From Haematobia irritans (Eukaryota; Arthropoda; Insecta; Diptera; Muscidae): DNA of 64,000 nucleotides. The stretch's first letter is position 1. The number at the start of each line of letters is the position of its first letter. Under the pieces are notes generated by a model. It did not search any database. It worked only from the letters and a program-made list of their open reading frames with translations, and had not been told where the DNA came from. The position numbers and the translations under genes were made by a program. The DNA lies in the NCBI RefSeq assembly GCF_050003625.1, contig NC_134400.1, forward strand, positions 222,248,085-222,312,084, written 5' to 3'. Below, in pieces: positions 55,394-64,000 of the stretch.

Positions 55394-55830
55394 TGTTCGC
55401 CGAATGCGAAAAGTATGGAAATATAGGGAAAAATAAAAACACGATAGTTTAATATTTTCAATATATAACAAGAGCAGAAGGTTTTATTAAGGTGTTTTCT
55501 ATTATAATTAATGGTAAACAATATTACCTATAATTTCCAACGATATGGATAAATTTGCAACCGCACCAATTGGCTTATCGATAACAAGTAAAGTGAGAGA
55601 TGCTCTCAACCAAGATGGCGGAAGGCGGGGCTTTTGACAAGATAAATTAATATTCAAATTATGACATTTCTACTCTGGCAGGGATGTACCAAAAAGTAGT
55701 ATACAAATTCTAACGAACACTATTAAGTCCAATTAATCTTTACTCGAACTTAAACATTGCCGGCCGCCTTGCAACATCAAGGTATGTTGTAACTAAAACT
55801 AAACTTAAAATACAAAATGAGGCTAAGTGC
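55394..55830 (-). repeat. 3' LTR of the BEL/Pao element (inner boundary uncertain)
   Basis: The outer boundary (TG on the plus strand) is fixed by the match to 63980. The inner boundary cannot be fixed because its partner LTR lies off the window; the stated end is an estimate from typical LTR length and is not supported by a clear polypurine tract. Confidence 0.55.
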
Positions 55831-55950
55831 AGTGCAAAGTGAGTTTCCTTCAGTTCATTTACCATAAATCCAATTTATTAATTCATTTATCTTTCCAAAT
55901 TCAACCTAAGACTAGATTACAAAAAAAAACTAATAAAAATAATTACGTAA

Positions 55951-56116
55951 GGTCAGAAGGGGACCTGGTAGAACCCAAAAGGGGGGCTCTCGCGACAATA
56001 TATCGATGGGTCAAAAGGGGACCCGTTAGAACCCCAAAAAGGGGGCTCTCGCGAAGAGATACAATAAAACGATGGCCAAAAGGGGGCCGTTAGAACCCAA
56101 AAGGGGGGCTCTCGCG
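55951..56116. repeat. Three tandem ~60-bp G-rich repeats downstream of the BEL ORFs
   Basis: Three units, each with (a)aaagggg..., gttagaaccc, aaaagggggg and ctctcgcg, starting at about 55951, 56007 and 56070. They occupy the 3' untranslated region just after the stop of the downstream ORF (56125). On the element's sense strand they read as C-rich gagagcccccctttt. Confidence 0.85.
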
Positions 56117-56124
56117 CATTTACC

Positions 56125-57204
56125 CTAGCAGTTACACAAACCGGACAGAACCCAACCGAAGATTGTATAATGAGCCACCGGGAGACCGGGCGACGTATAC
56201 ACCCTATGTGTTATGATTCGCCCATACACCTCAGGACCAAAAACGATCGCAACCCGTCCCACTCGGTAAAATTGCGGATCTGCCAAAGGTAATCCCAAAA
56301 AGGATTCCTTGATCCGTTCTGGCACGGCTTCGGCGGGGGTCAACACACGACCTAGATCGTGCACACGAGCAGTAAACGTCAGTCGCTGCTCTGGATCATA
56401 AGCGGACGATACTGTCAACCGGCAAAATTGGACCCCCTCAATATTTGTAACCGGTAGCCCTAAGTTCTCGACCATAGAACGACAGATTTGGCTTTGGCGC
56501 GCGCAGTTGTCGATTACTGCACGGACCGGAACGGACACACCATGGGGGGACACGCGGACTACGAGGCTGGGCGCCAGAGTAACGACATTCTGCAGAGGCA
56601 GAACTCCGACGCCGCCAAAATCGAAATATGACCGTGCCACAGCAAGATCGGACGGACGATTCGTATGGCTCCCACTACGAATCCGCTGAGCAGACCTCGA
56701 GCTCCCATGTTCAATTCGAGGCGCCACAGCCGCAGCGTGTAACAAAACATTGTGGTCCCCGGAGCAACTGGGGCACCTACGCCGGCTAGGACAATCCTTC
56801 GACTGGTGGGTCTGTGCTAGACATCTGTAGCAATAGCGATGTCGTACCACCATACGTATCCTCTTCTCAATCGAAAGAGAGAGGAACTTCCGACACCGCC
56901 GCAATGCGTGACGACCTCCACAAACCCTGCAAACCAATGGAGCAGGAGTTCGACCAACATCAGTAGCCTCTACTACAGCAGGCGCCACCACGGGCTCATC
57001 CACAACTACCGGAGGTGGACTCTCAATTTCTTGGGGCGATAGCTGAACCTCCGGAATGGCAGGCGACGGTATCGCCATCGGCTCCTCCAACAATGCCCGT
57101 TCGACCGCCGACATATCAAGGGGGCACGCAGTATCATCATCCGATTGATCCATAATAACCTCGAAATTTTCCAAGTCGCCAGCGAAGCACGAGGTATTTT
57201 CCAT
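56125..57204 (-). CDS. BEL/Pao downstream ORF: zinc knuckles plus retropepsin-like domain
   Basis: 359 residues. The N-terminal ~90 are acidic and Pro-rich (PPPVVVDEPVVAPAVVEA). At about residues 95-155 Cys/His clusters, CRVCGGRHALRRC, CYRCLAQTHQSKDC and CPSCSGDHNVLLH, match in order and spacing those of the polyprotein's Gag region (CVICPKHNHRLSAC, CLNCLMKGHEMKDC, CAKCNSRHHSLLH). A protease-like region follows: VPVRAVIDNCARQSQI at about 227-242, where the canonical D-S/T-G is D-N-C, and a C-terminal FGPEVYGRI...YTIFGWVLSG resembling the BEL aspartic protease end. It starts 23 nt after the polyprotein stop, in another frame, so it may be reached by reinitiation or a spliced RNA. There is no transmembrane segment or signal peptide, so it is not an envelope protein. 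Catalytic competence is doubtful; a role in RNA binding is inference. Confidence 0.85.
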   Translation of the reverse strand: MENTSCFAGDLENFEVIMDQSDDDTACPLDMSAVERALLEEPMAIPSPAIPEVQLSPQEIESPPPVVVDEPVVAPAVVEATDVGRTPAPLVCRVCGGRHALRRCRKFLSLSIEKRIRMVVRHRYCYRCLAQTHQSKDCPSRRRCPSCSGDHNVLLHAAAVAPRIEHGSSRSAQRIRSGSHTNRPSDLAVARSYFDFGGVGVLPLQNVVTLAPSLVVRVSPHGVSVPVRAVIDNCARQSQICRSMVENLGLPVTNIEGVQFCRLTVSSAYDPEQRLTFTARVHDLGRVLTPAEAVPERIKESFLGLPLADPQFYRVGRVAIVFGPEVYGRIITHRVYTSPGLPVAHYTIFGWVLSGLCNC

Positions 57205-57227
57205 GATACTGCGAGAAAATATACGAA

Positions 57228-60200
57228 TTACAAAGAGTTCGCCGAAGTGTCGGTCAATGAGACCAACTTAGCTATAGGTCGTCTTACAACGCCATTCTCC
57301 GTACGTATATCCGCGACCCGAATGTGACCATCTACGCCCGGGTGAACCGACACGACTCGACCTAATTTCCAAGAAGTTGGTGGAAGCTGTTCATGACGAA
57401 TGACGACTAGGTCATTTACCATAACATCGCGCTGAGGAAATTTCCACTTATATCTCATATGCAGATTCTTCAAATATTCCTCTTTCCAACGTACACAAAA
57501 CTGTTGTGCAAGAGCCTGTACCTTACGAAACCGATTCACCAACGAAAGAGGCTGTTCGGTTATAACTGGCTCAGCAGGGGCGAGTAGAGGGGCACCTATA
57601 AGAAAATGACCCGGTGTCAAAGCGTCAAGCTCCTGCGGGTTATCCGATTGGGGACAAAGAGGTCTTGAATTCAAACAAGCCTCAATACGAGCCAACACCG
57701 TCGAAAACTCTTCAAACGTGAAACGAACATTCCCTATTTGCCTTCTGAAATGCAACTTAAAACTCTTCACCCCAGCTTCCCAAAGGCCTCCCATATGAGG
57801 CGCACCAGCTGGGATAAATCGCCACGATAGGCCCTGGTGTGCAAACTTAGAGGACACGACATCACTGCTTCCCCTAATTACATCCCGGAAATTTCGTTCA
57901 AGCTCACGCGACGCACCGACAAAATTTGTCCCATTGTCCGAGAAAATGGTCGCAGGACAACCCCGACGAGCAACAAACCTATGAAATGCCGCAAGAAAGC
58001 CGGCAGTCGACAAGTCGGAAACCGCTTCCAAATGAATCGCCCTAGTAGCAAAACACACGAAAACGCACACATAACCTTTAGTTATGCGACAATAACGTCC
58101 GGTGAACGACTTCACCTCAAAGGGGCCTGCATAGTCTACGCCAGTCGTAGTAAAAGGTCTGTCGAGAACAGTTCTTTCCGGAGGAAGAGGAGCCATCACC
58201 TGACTACAAACCCGTTTCCTCTCCAAAAGACATGGTTTACACCTATGTATAACCGAACGAATAAGATTCCTCACCCGAGGTATCCAGTATTCTATACGAA
58301 GAATACGCAACATCAACTGATTTCCTCCATGAATGGAAATCAAATGAACAAATTCCACCAAAAGCTTCGTGAATCGACAGCTGTAGGGCAAAATTATAGG
58401 GTGCCGCTCCGAATACGAAAGAATAGGCGAGCGGCTCAAACGACCATACATCCGCATTACACCCATTTCATCAAGGAACGGGTTCAAAGAAACAAGTGAA
58501 CTGCCAGTACCTAACGAAGACCTATCCATCAAGTCCTTATATTCATTACCATAATTCATTTTTTGAGCAAGCACTATCAAGCGACTTTTAGTTGCCCTAA
58601 TCTCAGACGATGATAAACTGTGATCCGCATAGCTACAATCACGCCTATGAGCGGGATGCGTCCGATAAAAGAATCTCATAACATATGAGATAACACGCAG
58701 CGCTCTATCCAGAGAAGAAAATCTATCGAGAACATCCTCGTATGAATTAACGAAAGAAGCATGTGCCTTCACAGACCGAATTTCTACGTCGGTGTCAAAA
58801 GAGGAAGTGTCACGAACCGGCCATTCCGATTGACTACACGATAGCCACTGAGGCCCATGCCACCAAAGTCGAGAGGCGGCCAAATCCGAAGGGGACACAC
58901 CGCGGCTGCCAAGATCAGCAGGATTATCCTCCGACCTCACATGATACCAATTCGTACCACCGACGTTCTCCTGAATGCGACATACCCTATTCGCGACAAA
59001 TGTTGTCCAAGCCGAAGGCGTTTTCTTTAACCAGGCTAGTACAATAGTCGAATCCGTCCAACAATAAATTCGACCAAAATCAATACCGATTTCTCGAATG
59101 ACCGTTCTTGCGAGTTCGGACGCTAAAACAGCGCCGCAAAGCTCCAAACGAGGCAAAGAAACCGATTTCAACGGAGCAACTTTCGTCTTGCACGATAGCA
59201 AATTAACGACAATCTCGCCATTTGGGGCCAAAACTCGAATATATACTACCCCCGCGTATGCCTTACCCGAGGCATCTGAAAATACGTGAAGCTGGGCCGA
59301 AGTGCACGGTGTGTAACGAATCCACCGAGGAATATTTATCGAATTGACATCCGGATAACTATCTACAAATTTTTCCCACTCGGATGCCGTTGCCGAAGGC
59401 AGTATTTCATCCCAGCCGACGCGATCAAGCCAAACCTTCTGCATGATAATCTTTGCCACAATTATCACTGGACCTAACCAACCGACAGGGTCGAATAATT
59501 TCGCGATAGCCGACAACACTTCCCGTTTAGTGTATCCACACCTTTTTGCTATAGGCTCGACCGCGAAGTAGAATGCATCCAATTGAGCATTCCATCTCAC
59601 ACCCAATGGTTTCGAATTGCTAGCCTCGACAAATGCCAGCAATTGAGCATCAACCAAATATTCCGGCGGTAGTGAATCTAAAATTTCTCTATAATTCGAT
59701 GTCCATTTCCGCAGTTCAAATTTAGCCATCGCAAGCGCCGCGATTAATTGATCCCGAGCCACTATCGCAGTTTCAAGGTCATGAGTTCCGGTCAAAACGT
59801 CATCAACGTACATACATTTACGTAATATATCGGCCGCGAGTGGAAACTCCTCCTCAGTGTCTTCAGCTAACTGTAACAGTGTCCGTATCGCGAGATATGG
59901 TGCACAGTTTACACCGAAGGTCACCGTTTGTAGTTCATAGTCCTGGACTGTCCTTGTCGGAGAATCCCTAAAAACAATTCTCTGCAACGGAGCATGAGAA
60001 GAGTCCACTCGAATCTGCCTATACATCTGTGTAATATCGCAGTTGAACACGTATTTAAATAGTCGCCATCGCACAATAAGAAGGACTAAGTCCTGCTGCA
60101 AAGTGGGACCTACGTGAAGGATATCGTTAAGACTATTCCCGTTGGACGTTTTATTAGACGCATTAAATACGACGCGAAGTTTGGAAGTCTTCTTCTCGAG

Positions 60201-62666
60201 GTTAATGACAGGATGATGTGGAAGATAACACGAAAGTGTATCACTTGCAGAAATGGCGGATACTGGCCTCATGTGATCCAAATGCAAATATTCTTTAACA
60301 ACACTATCATAAACTGATTTCACGTCCGGCCTTTTCGATAATGACGATTCATTACGATAAAATTGCCTCAAAGCAGTTGTTCGGGACTCACCCAAATATC
60401 CACGAGGACCGAGCTCTTCCTTTAGCGGAAGTGTAACTATATATCTACTTTCCGAATCTCTGCGCGTTGTCCGAACGTAATTTTCCTCACAGAACTTATC
60501 GGAGGGGGACAAAACCCCTTTACGTGGTGTTTCCTCCAACTCCCAAAACCGTAAAAGCGTTCTATCTAAATTTTCCTCTTCATCAACCGCTATAGTCGTA
60601 GTAAATGTTTGAATTTGCGATGTAGAAATCGGACCCGTTACTAGCCAGCCGAAAACATTGTTCTGTGCTATCAATGATTGAGCCGCAATCTGCCGGCAAC
60701 CTTCTAATAGTATTCTCGGGTACAAGTCAGCGCCTAGTAGAATATCGACCGGTCTCGACACGAAAAGATTCGGATCAGCTAAGCGAATATCCGGAATCTG
60801 AGACAAAACTTCCTGCGACACCGTAAAGGAAGGTAAATTCCCGGATATAGATTGGAGCACTATAGCCATAGTTTCCAACAAAACCGACGCGTTGAGTGGA
60901 GAATCGATTTTCAAATTACACATTTTACTCGATTTGGCCGAAATTGCGCTATTTACCCCCGAAATTGTAACATTAGCCGCGTGAACCGGTAGTTTCACCC
61001 GATTTCGAAAGCGTTCCGTCAGAAACGAAGATTCTGAAGCGGGGTCAATCAAAGCGCGTGCCGGATATGAAACCCCATCGTGCATGATATTAATCATCGC
61101 AGTTCCCAAAAGCACGGCCCTATTTTGCGTCGTATGAAATGCCTGGCGAGGTAGGCACGCCGACGAGGTAGAAGGTTGCGGCTGATCAACCGAAGGCATA
61201 GTTCTCGGTTGAAAACTAGCCGCTGAACTCGACAAGGTGTTGGTCGAACCCGTCGCCGAAGTCGCGCTATTAGACGGCGTAGAATCGCGATGCAATAGCG
61301 AATGATGTCTCGAATTACATTTTGCACACGAATATTGTCTTGGACAATCCTTCATCTCATGACCTTTCATTAAGCAATTCAAGCACAACCGGTTACGTTT
61401 TACCACTATGTAACGTTCCGATACCGAGAGTTTACCAAATTTAACGCAAGCCGAAAGTCTATGATTATGTTTAGGACAAATAACGCACTTAGATTCCGAC
61501 GAAGCACGCGACGATTTAGAAGAAGACGCATTGGTAAAATGCGCTTTTACCTTCTTTTCCTGAGAACGCTTCGAAGACGTGTCTTCCCGCAAATCATGCA
61601 AACACATCAACGTACGAACCCTTTCGGACAAAAAAGCGTCTAAATCCGCCCACGACGAAAGGGCTGATTTGTCCCTAACACTCTGCTCCCAAAGAGTCTG
61701 TGTGAGCCGCGGCAAACGTTGAAGGCAAATAAAAACGAGTATCTGGTCCCAATTATCGGTCGAAACTTCGTACGTATTCAATGCCGAAAGACAGCCATTG
61801 ATTCCACGTTGAATCGATTTCAAACCCGCACTTGTCTCTACCGATACTGCCGAAATTGCAAAGAGAGACTTAAGTTGATTGTGAACTAGAACCCGCTTAT
61901 TGTCGTATGCATCAACGAGGGCCTTCCACGCGAGGGCAAAACTTCGATGTGTCAGCGGAAACTTCGAGACAATTTCCCTAGCTTCGCCACTGGTCTTCCG
62001 CACAAGATGACACAAACGCTCGACGTCCGTTAATCTTGAATTGTTAACATAAACTGCTTGAAACAAATCCCGGAATGTAGGCCAGTCTAGAAAATTGCCC
62101 TCAAATACATCCGTATCGCACGGTGGCAACGCCAAATTGTGAACCATATCACAAAGTGGAGGGCCACTAACGGCCACCTCACCCCTAAACCCGGCTTTGC
62201 CATTAGGCAGCGACTGCCCATCCCGATCAGCCGGTATCGAAGTAGTCGCGTTATTAGCCCAAATCGCTTCGGATCCTTGAGTCGATTTATGAGACCCGAT
62301 ACTCCGTCTCGATGCTGCAACGACCGAAGACGCAGACGAAGTGATCGATGATCTACGTGACCGACGAAACTGGCCCAATTTTCGATTTATCGCGGACAAA
62401 CAATTCATATAAGCCTGATGGGACGCGTCATATTTCCCGTCCACCGATTCAATATCGCTCGTTTGCGTTGTTCCGGCACCCTGTAAACTAGCCACGCATT
62501 CCTCAAAGCAATCCTGAACCTTTGTCCACAACTTCCCCAATTCCTCACTTCGAATCTCGAGGCTATAGACGTCTAACTCCTCATCTTTCATGGCATTAAA
62601 ATGGGCGTGGAATTTAATAAGAGCGTCCGAAACGCGAATAAAGCGATCAAAGGGAGATACAGACAT
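57228..62666 (-). CDS. BEL/Pao Gag-Pol polyprotein
   Basis: 1,812 residues from the ATG at 62664-62666 (MSVSPFDRF); an in-frame ATG 24 codons upstream leads a hydrophobic, unlikely extension. Domains in order: Gag core (DUF1759-like; FEGNFLDWPTFRDLF), three zinc knuckles, a BEL-type aspartic protease (ARALIDPASESSFL; DIRLADPN...DILLGADLYPRIL), reverse transcriptase with the catalytic YVDD encoded at 59799-59810, RNase H (HVFSDASGKAYAGV; YCWTDSTIVLAWL), and integrase with an HHCC region (LISIHGGNQ...CKPCL). Integrase Asp lies in VDYAGPF (near 58130), Asp in FSDNGTNF (near 57935) and Glu in GGLWEAGVK (near 57775). The C-terminal DUF5641-like domain holds YKWKFPQRDVMVNDLVVI. Gag, protease and pol are in a single frame, typical of BEL/Pao. 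No internal stop or frameshift. Confidence 0.94.
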   Translation of the reverse strand: MSVSPFDRFIRVSDALIKFHAHFNAMKDEELDVYSLEIRSEELGKLWTKVQDCFEECVASLQGAGTTQTSDIESVDGKYDASHQAYMNCLSAINRKLGQFRRSRRSSITSSASSVVAASRRSIGSHKSTQGSEAIWANNATTSIPADRDGQSLPNGKAGFRGEVAVSGPPLCDMVHNLALPPCDTDVFEGNFLDWPTFRDLFQAVYVNNSRLTDVERLCHLVRKTSGEAREIVSKFPLTHRSFALAWKALVDAYDNKRVLVHNQLKSLFAISAVSVETSAGLKSIQRGINGCLSALNTYEVSTDNWDQILVFICLQRLPRLTQTLWEQSVRDKSALSSWADLDAFLSERVRTLMCLHDLREDTSSKRSQEKKVKAHFTNASSSKSSRASSESKCVICPKHNHRLSACVKFGKLSVSERYIVVKRNRLCLNCLMKGHEMKDCPRQYSCAKCNSRHHSLLHRDSTPSNSATSATGSTNTLSSSAASFQPRTMPSVDQPQPSTSSACLPRQAFHTTQNRAVLLGTAMINIMHDGVSYPARALIDPASESSFLTERFRNRVKLPVHAANVTISGVNSAISAKSSKMCNLKIDSPLNASVLLETMAIVLQSISGNLPSFTVSQEVLSQIPDIRLADPNLFVSRPVDILLGADLYPRILLEGCRQIAAQSLIAQNNVFGWLVTGPISTSQIQTFTTTIAVDEEENLDRTLLRFWELEETPRKGVLSPSDKFCEENYVRTTRRDSESRYIVTLPLKEELGPRGYLGESRTTALRQFYRNESSLSKRPDVKSVYDSVVKEYLHLDHMRPVSAISASDTLSCYLPHHPVINLEKKTSKLRVVFNASNKTSNGNSLNDILHVGPTLQQDLVLLIVRWRLFKYVFNCDITQMYRQIRVDSSHAPLQRIVFRDSPTRTVQDYELQTVTFGVNCAPYLAIRTLLQLAEDTEEEFPLAADILRKCMYVDDVLTGTHDLETAIVARDQLIAALAMAKFELRKWTSNYREILDSLPPEYLVDAQLLAFVEASNSKPLGVRWNAQLDAFYFAVEPIAKRCGYTKREVLSAIAKLFDPVGWLGPVIIVAKIIMQKVWLDRVGWDEILPSATASEWEKFVDSYPDVNSINIPRWIRYTPCTSAQLHVFSDASGKAYAGVVYIRVLAPNGEIVVNLLSCKTKVAPLKSVSLPRLELCGAVLASELARTVIREIGIDFGRIYCWTDSTIVLAWLKKTPSAWTTFVANRVCRIQENVGGTNWYHVRSEDNPADLGSRGVSPSDLAASRLWWHGPQWLSCSQSEWPVRDTSSFDTDVEIRSVKAHASFVNSYEDVLDRFSSLDRALRVISYVMRFFYRTHPAHRRDCSYADHSLSSSEIRATKSRLIVLAQKMNYGNEYKDLMDRSSLGTGSSLVSLNPFLDEMGVMRMYGRLSRSPILSYSERHPIILPYSCRFTKLLVEFVHLISIHGGNQLMLRILRIEYWIPRVRNLIRSVIHRCKPCLLERKRVCSQVMAPLPPERTVLDRPFTTTGVDYAGPFEVKSFTGRYCRITKGYVCVFVCFATRAIHLEAVSDLSTAGFLAAFHRFVARRGCPATIFSDNGTNFVGASRELERNFRDVIRGSSDVVSSKFAHQGLSWRFIPAGAPHMGGLWEAGVKSFKLHFRRQIGNVRFTFEEFSTVLARIEACLNSRPLCPQSDNPQELDALTPGHFLIGAPLLAPAEPVITEQPLSLVNRFRKVQALAQQFCVRWKEEYLKNLHMRYKWKFPQRDVMVNDLVVIRHEQLPPTSWKLGRVVSVHPGVDGHIRVADIRTENGVVRRPIAKLVSLTDTSANSL

Positions 62667-63979
62667 TCTAACTTTACGTTCAACTACCAAATTGAAGAAT
62701 GTAACCAAATACGAAATTACAATATAGCCAAGAAGCAACGGCCAATAAAATTACCAAACTCAGACAAGGTTCCGTTCAATAAAAATAGCAAAATACGCAA
62801 AAGTAACTCGAGTTACAAAGATTAATTCGAGTCCACAACTCGCGAAAATCCGACAAAAGATCAAACGTTCCCAGAAACCGAAAATACTGAATGTAGGGTG
62901 CACAAAATATTACCCCCGAACGCTTGACACGAGAAAAATTATAATAATAATAATAATAAACAAAGGTATAAATAAATCAATAATAATAAATACCTGTCCA
63001 ATAAATATTCAAAATTTACCAAATATTTGAATGATCGAATAATTTCTCTCAGTGTGAGAGCGTAAAAGTTTCAAAATATACCGAGTTTTAATTCAAGCCC
63101 CGATTCCAACCGGGAAATATTCAAACCTTTGAATTCAACTTGAATTCTAATGTGGGAATTACACGTAGTGTATAGCCCCCTTAAGAATTCAAATGATGAT
63201 CGATATCCGATAACACGATAGTACGAGATGTGCCCGATTAGTCACTATACTATAGCAATCGACTAAGAGCGCAACACTGATGAGAACAAAACAAAATAAA
63301 AGCTTTTGTATGTTCTCAAATGTATGCAAATGAACGAAACAATAATTAATAAATGAAATTTCAGCACAGAAAACGCGAAAAAGTGGTGAATATACGAAAC
63401 AAAGAGAGTGATATATGTGTATAGTGAATATTAGTGTACGAAAGTGGTGAAAATATGTACTTTAAGTTATTTCTCTCCGAAATTATTTGCACAGACGTCA
63501 AAATGGAAATACAAAAACAAAAACCTTGAATGCGTTTTGCCGTCGGCAAATGAAAATTTACTTAAAAACAATGAAAAACGATATTTTCACGCAAATAAAG
63601 GCAAATAAACCACTTTAAATAAAAAAACACTAATATTCACTGATATCACTGAACTTGTACACCACTTTTAGGAATATTTATAATAAAAACCGATCGCGTA
63701 GCGTTGTAAAACAACCTTTTTTTTTCTTTAAATGGACGGACGACCACTATATTTGTTGTTGCACCGACCGCGAACTCACTTTATAAGGGAAAATGCACTG
63801 CACTTACCTTATAAAACGATGAAACAGATGTTGAGGATGATGAACTGATTGGTTTGAGTTTAAGGTGAAATTGATGACCAGGTCAGGTGGACTGTGTCTA
63901 TAACAAAAACCAAGAAAAACACCGGTTAAACCAATTCTTCCACTCCGAAGTCCAATTATCCGGTACGAATGGATCAAAA
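62667..63979 (-). other. 5' leader of the BEL/Pao element
   Basis: About 1.3 kb between the 5' LTR and the polyprotein, with a short (AAT)n run at 62940-62960 and no long frame. A canonical TGG-starting primer-binding site directly next to the LTR is not obvious; on the sense strand the LTR end is followed by ttttgatccattcgtaccgg. A leader this long for a BEL element could hide an intron or packaging signals. Confidence 0.55.
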
Positions 63980-64000
63980 TGTTCGCCGAATGCGAAAAGT
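63980..64000 (-). repeat. 5' LTR of the BEL/Pao element, first 21 bp only
   Basis: Matches 55394-55414 exactly over the available bases, then the window ends. Confidence 0.85.

Larger units (their letters stand above)
55394..64000 (-). mobile_element. BEL/Pao LTR retrotransposon, 5' LTR cut by window end
   Basis: Minus-strand element. The sequence tgttcgccgaatgcgaaaag at 55394 recurs at 63980-63999, marking the start of the two LTRs on the plus strand; the distance is 8,586 bp. One long polyprotein frame with BEL/Pao domain order, then a second ORF in the position where env would be. The polyprotein is uninterrupted, so the copy may be young, but LTR identity cannot be judged because the 5' LTR is outside the window. 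Confidence 0.92.

Noticed and set aside
56125..57204. Envelope gene of an errantivirus-like BEL element
   Set aside because: Position fits env, but there is no signal peptide or membrane segment; the sequence is zinc-knuckle and protease-like.
57837..58499. 220-codon plus-strand frame
   Set aside because: Lies wholly antisense to the BEL integrase coding region, with composition expected of a shadow frame.

Overview
This window looks like intergenic or intronic chromatin from a large, AT-rich, repeat-dense dipteran genome, most likely a calyptrate (muscid-like) fly. The evidence is the repeat mix: a tRNA-derived SINE, mariner-type transposons with TA duplications, hAT-type MITEs with 8-bp duplications, a Ty3/gypsy element primed by insect tRNA-Lys(CUU), a BEL/Pao element and a Mutator-like element with short introns. 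I found no convincing host protein-coding gene. Every long credible reading frame belongs to a transposon.

Layout. 1-5.3 kb: two hairpin-ended repeats with ~152-bp tandem cores, then CACTG-ended repeats. 6.9-12.4 kb: a SINE and three copies (A, B, C) of a DD37E mariner-like transposon, one cut off at a (TA)n tract. 13-17.4 kb: a foldback MITE holding a SINE, a CACTG repeat and a CATATG-rich repeat with a tRNA-like core. 18.8-21.5 kb: a four-level nest, foldback MITE > CACTG repeat > hAT-type MITE > DD37E copy D. 21.7-22.7 kb: a DD41D mariner lacking its transposase N-terminus. 23.6-40.6 kb: another nest built around a 15-kb Ty3/gypsy-type LTR retrotransposon with ~3.08-kb LTRs. Its pol is split by a 3.2-kb Mutator-like element (MULE) with a 9-bp target duplication. 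44.9-46.0 kb: a pure hexanucleotide array. 46.6-48.4 kb: two adjacent hAT-type MITEs with perfect 8-bp duplications. 52.5-53.2 kb: a SINE split by another hAT-type MITE. 55.4-64.0 kb: a minus-strand BEL/Pao element with intact polyprotein and an additional downstream ORF; its 5' LTR runs off the window.

How the parts work together. The LTR element has a primer-binding site, a gag ORF starting with a RING-H2 domain, a canonical A AAA AAC slippery site, then protease-RT-RNase H-integrase in the -1 frame. Removing the MULE plus one target duplication restores pol in frame, and the LTRs are nearly identical, so the element was young and probably intact when hit. The MULE has recognisable transposase exons separated by short introns, a second and unrelated RING domain at its C-terminus, and a 230-bp near-perfect palindrome inside one intron. 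The BEL/Pao element encodes gag-protease-RT-RNase H-integrase in one frame, then a separate protein that repeats the zinc-knuckle/protease module.

Limits. Family names rest on motifs, spacing of catalytic residues, termini and target duplications read by eye, with no database comparison. Outer limits of MITE-like repeats are accurate to a few bases only where a target duplication is stated.
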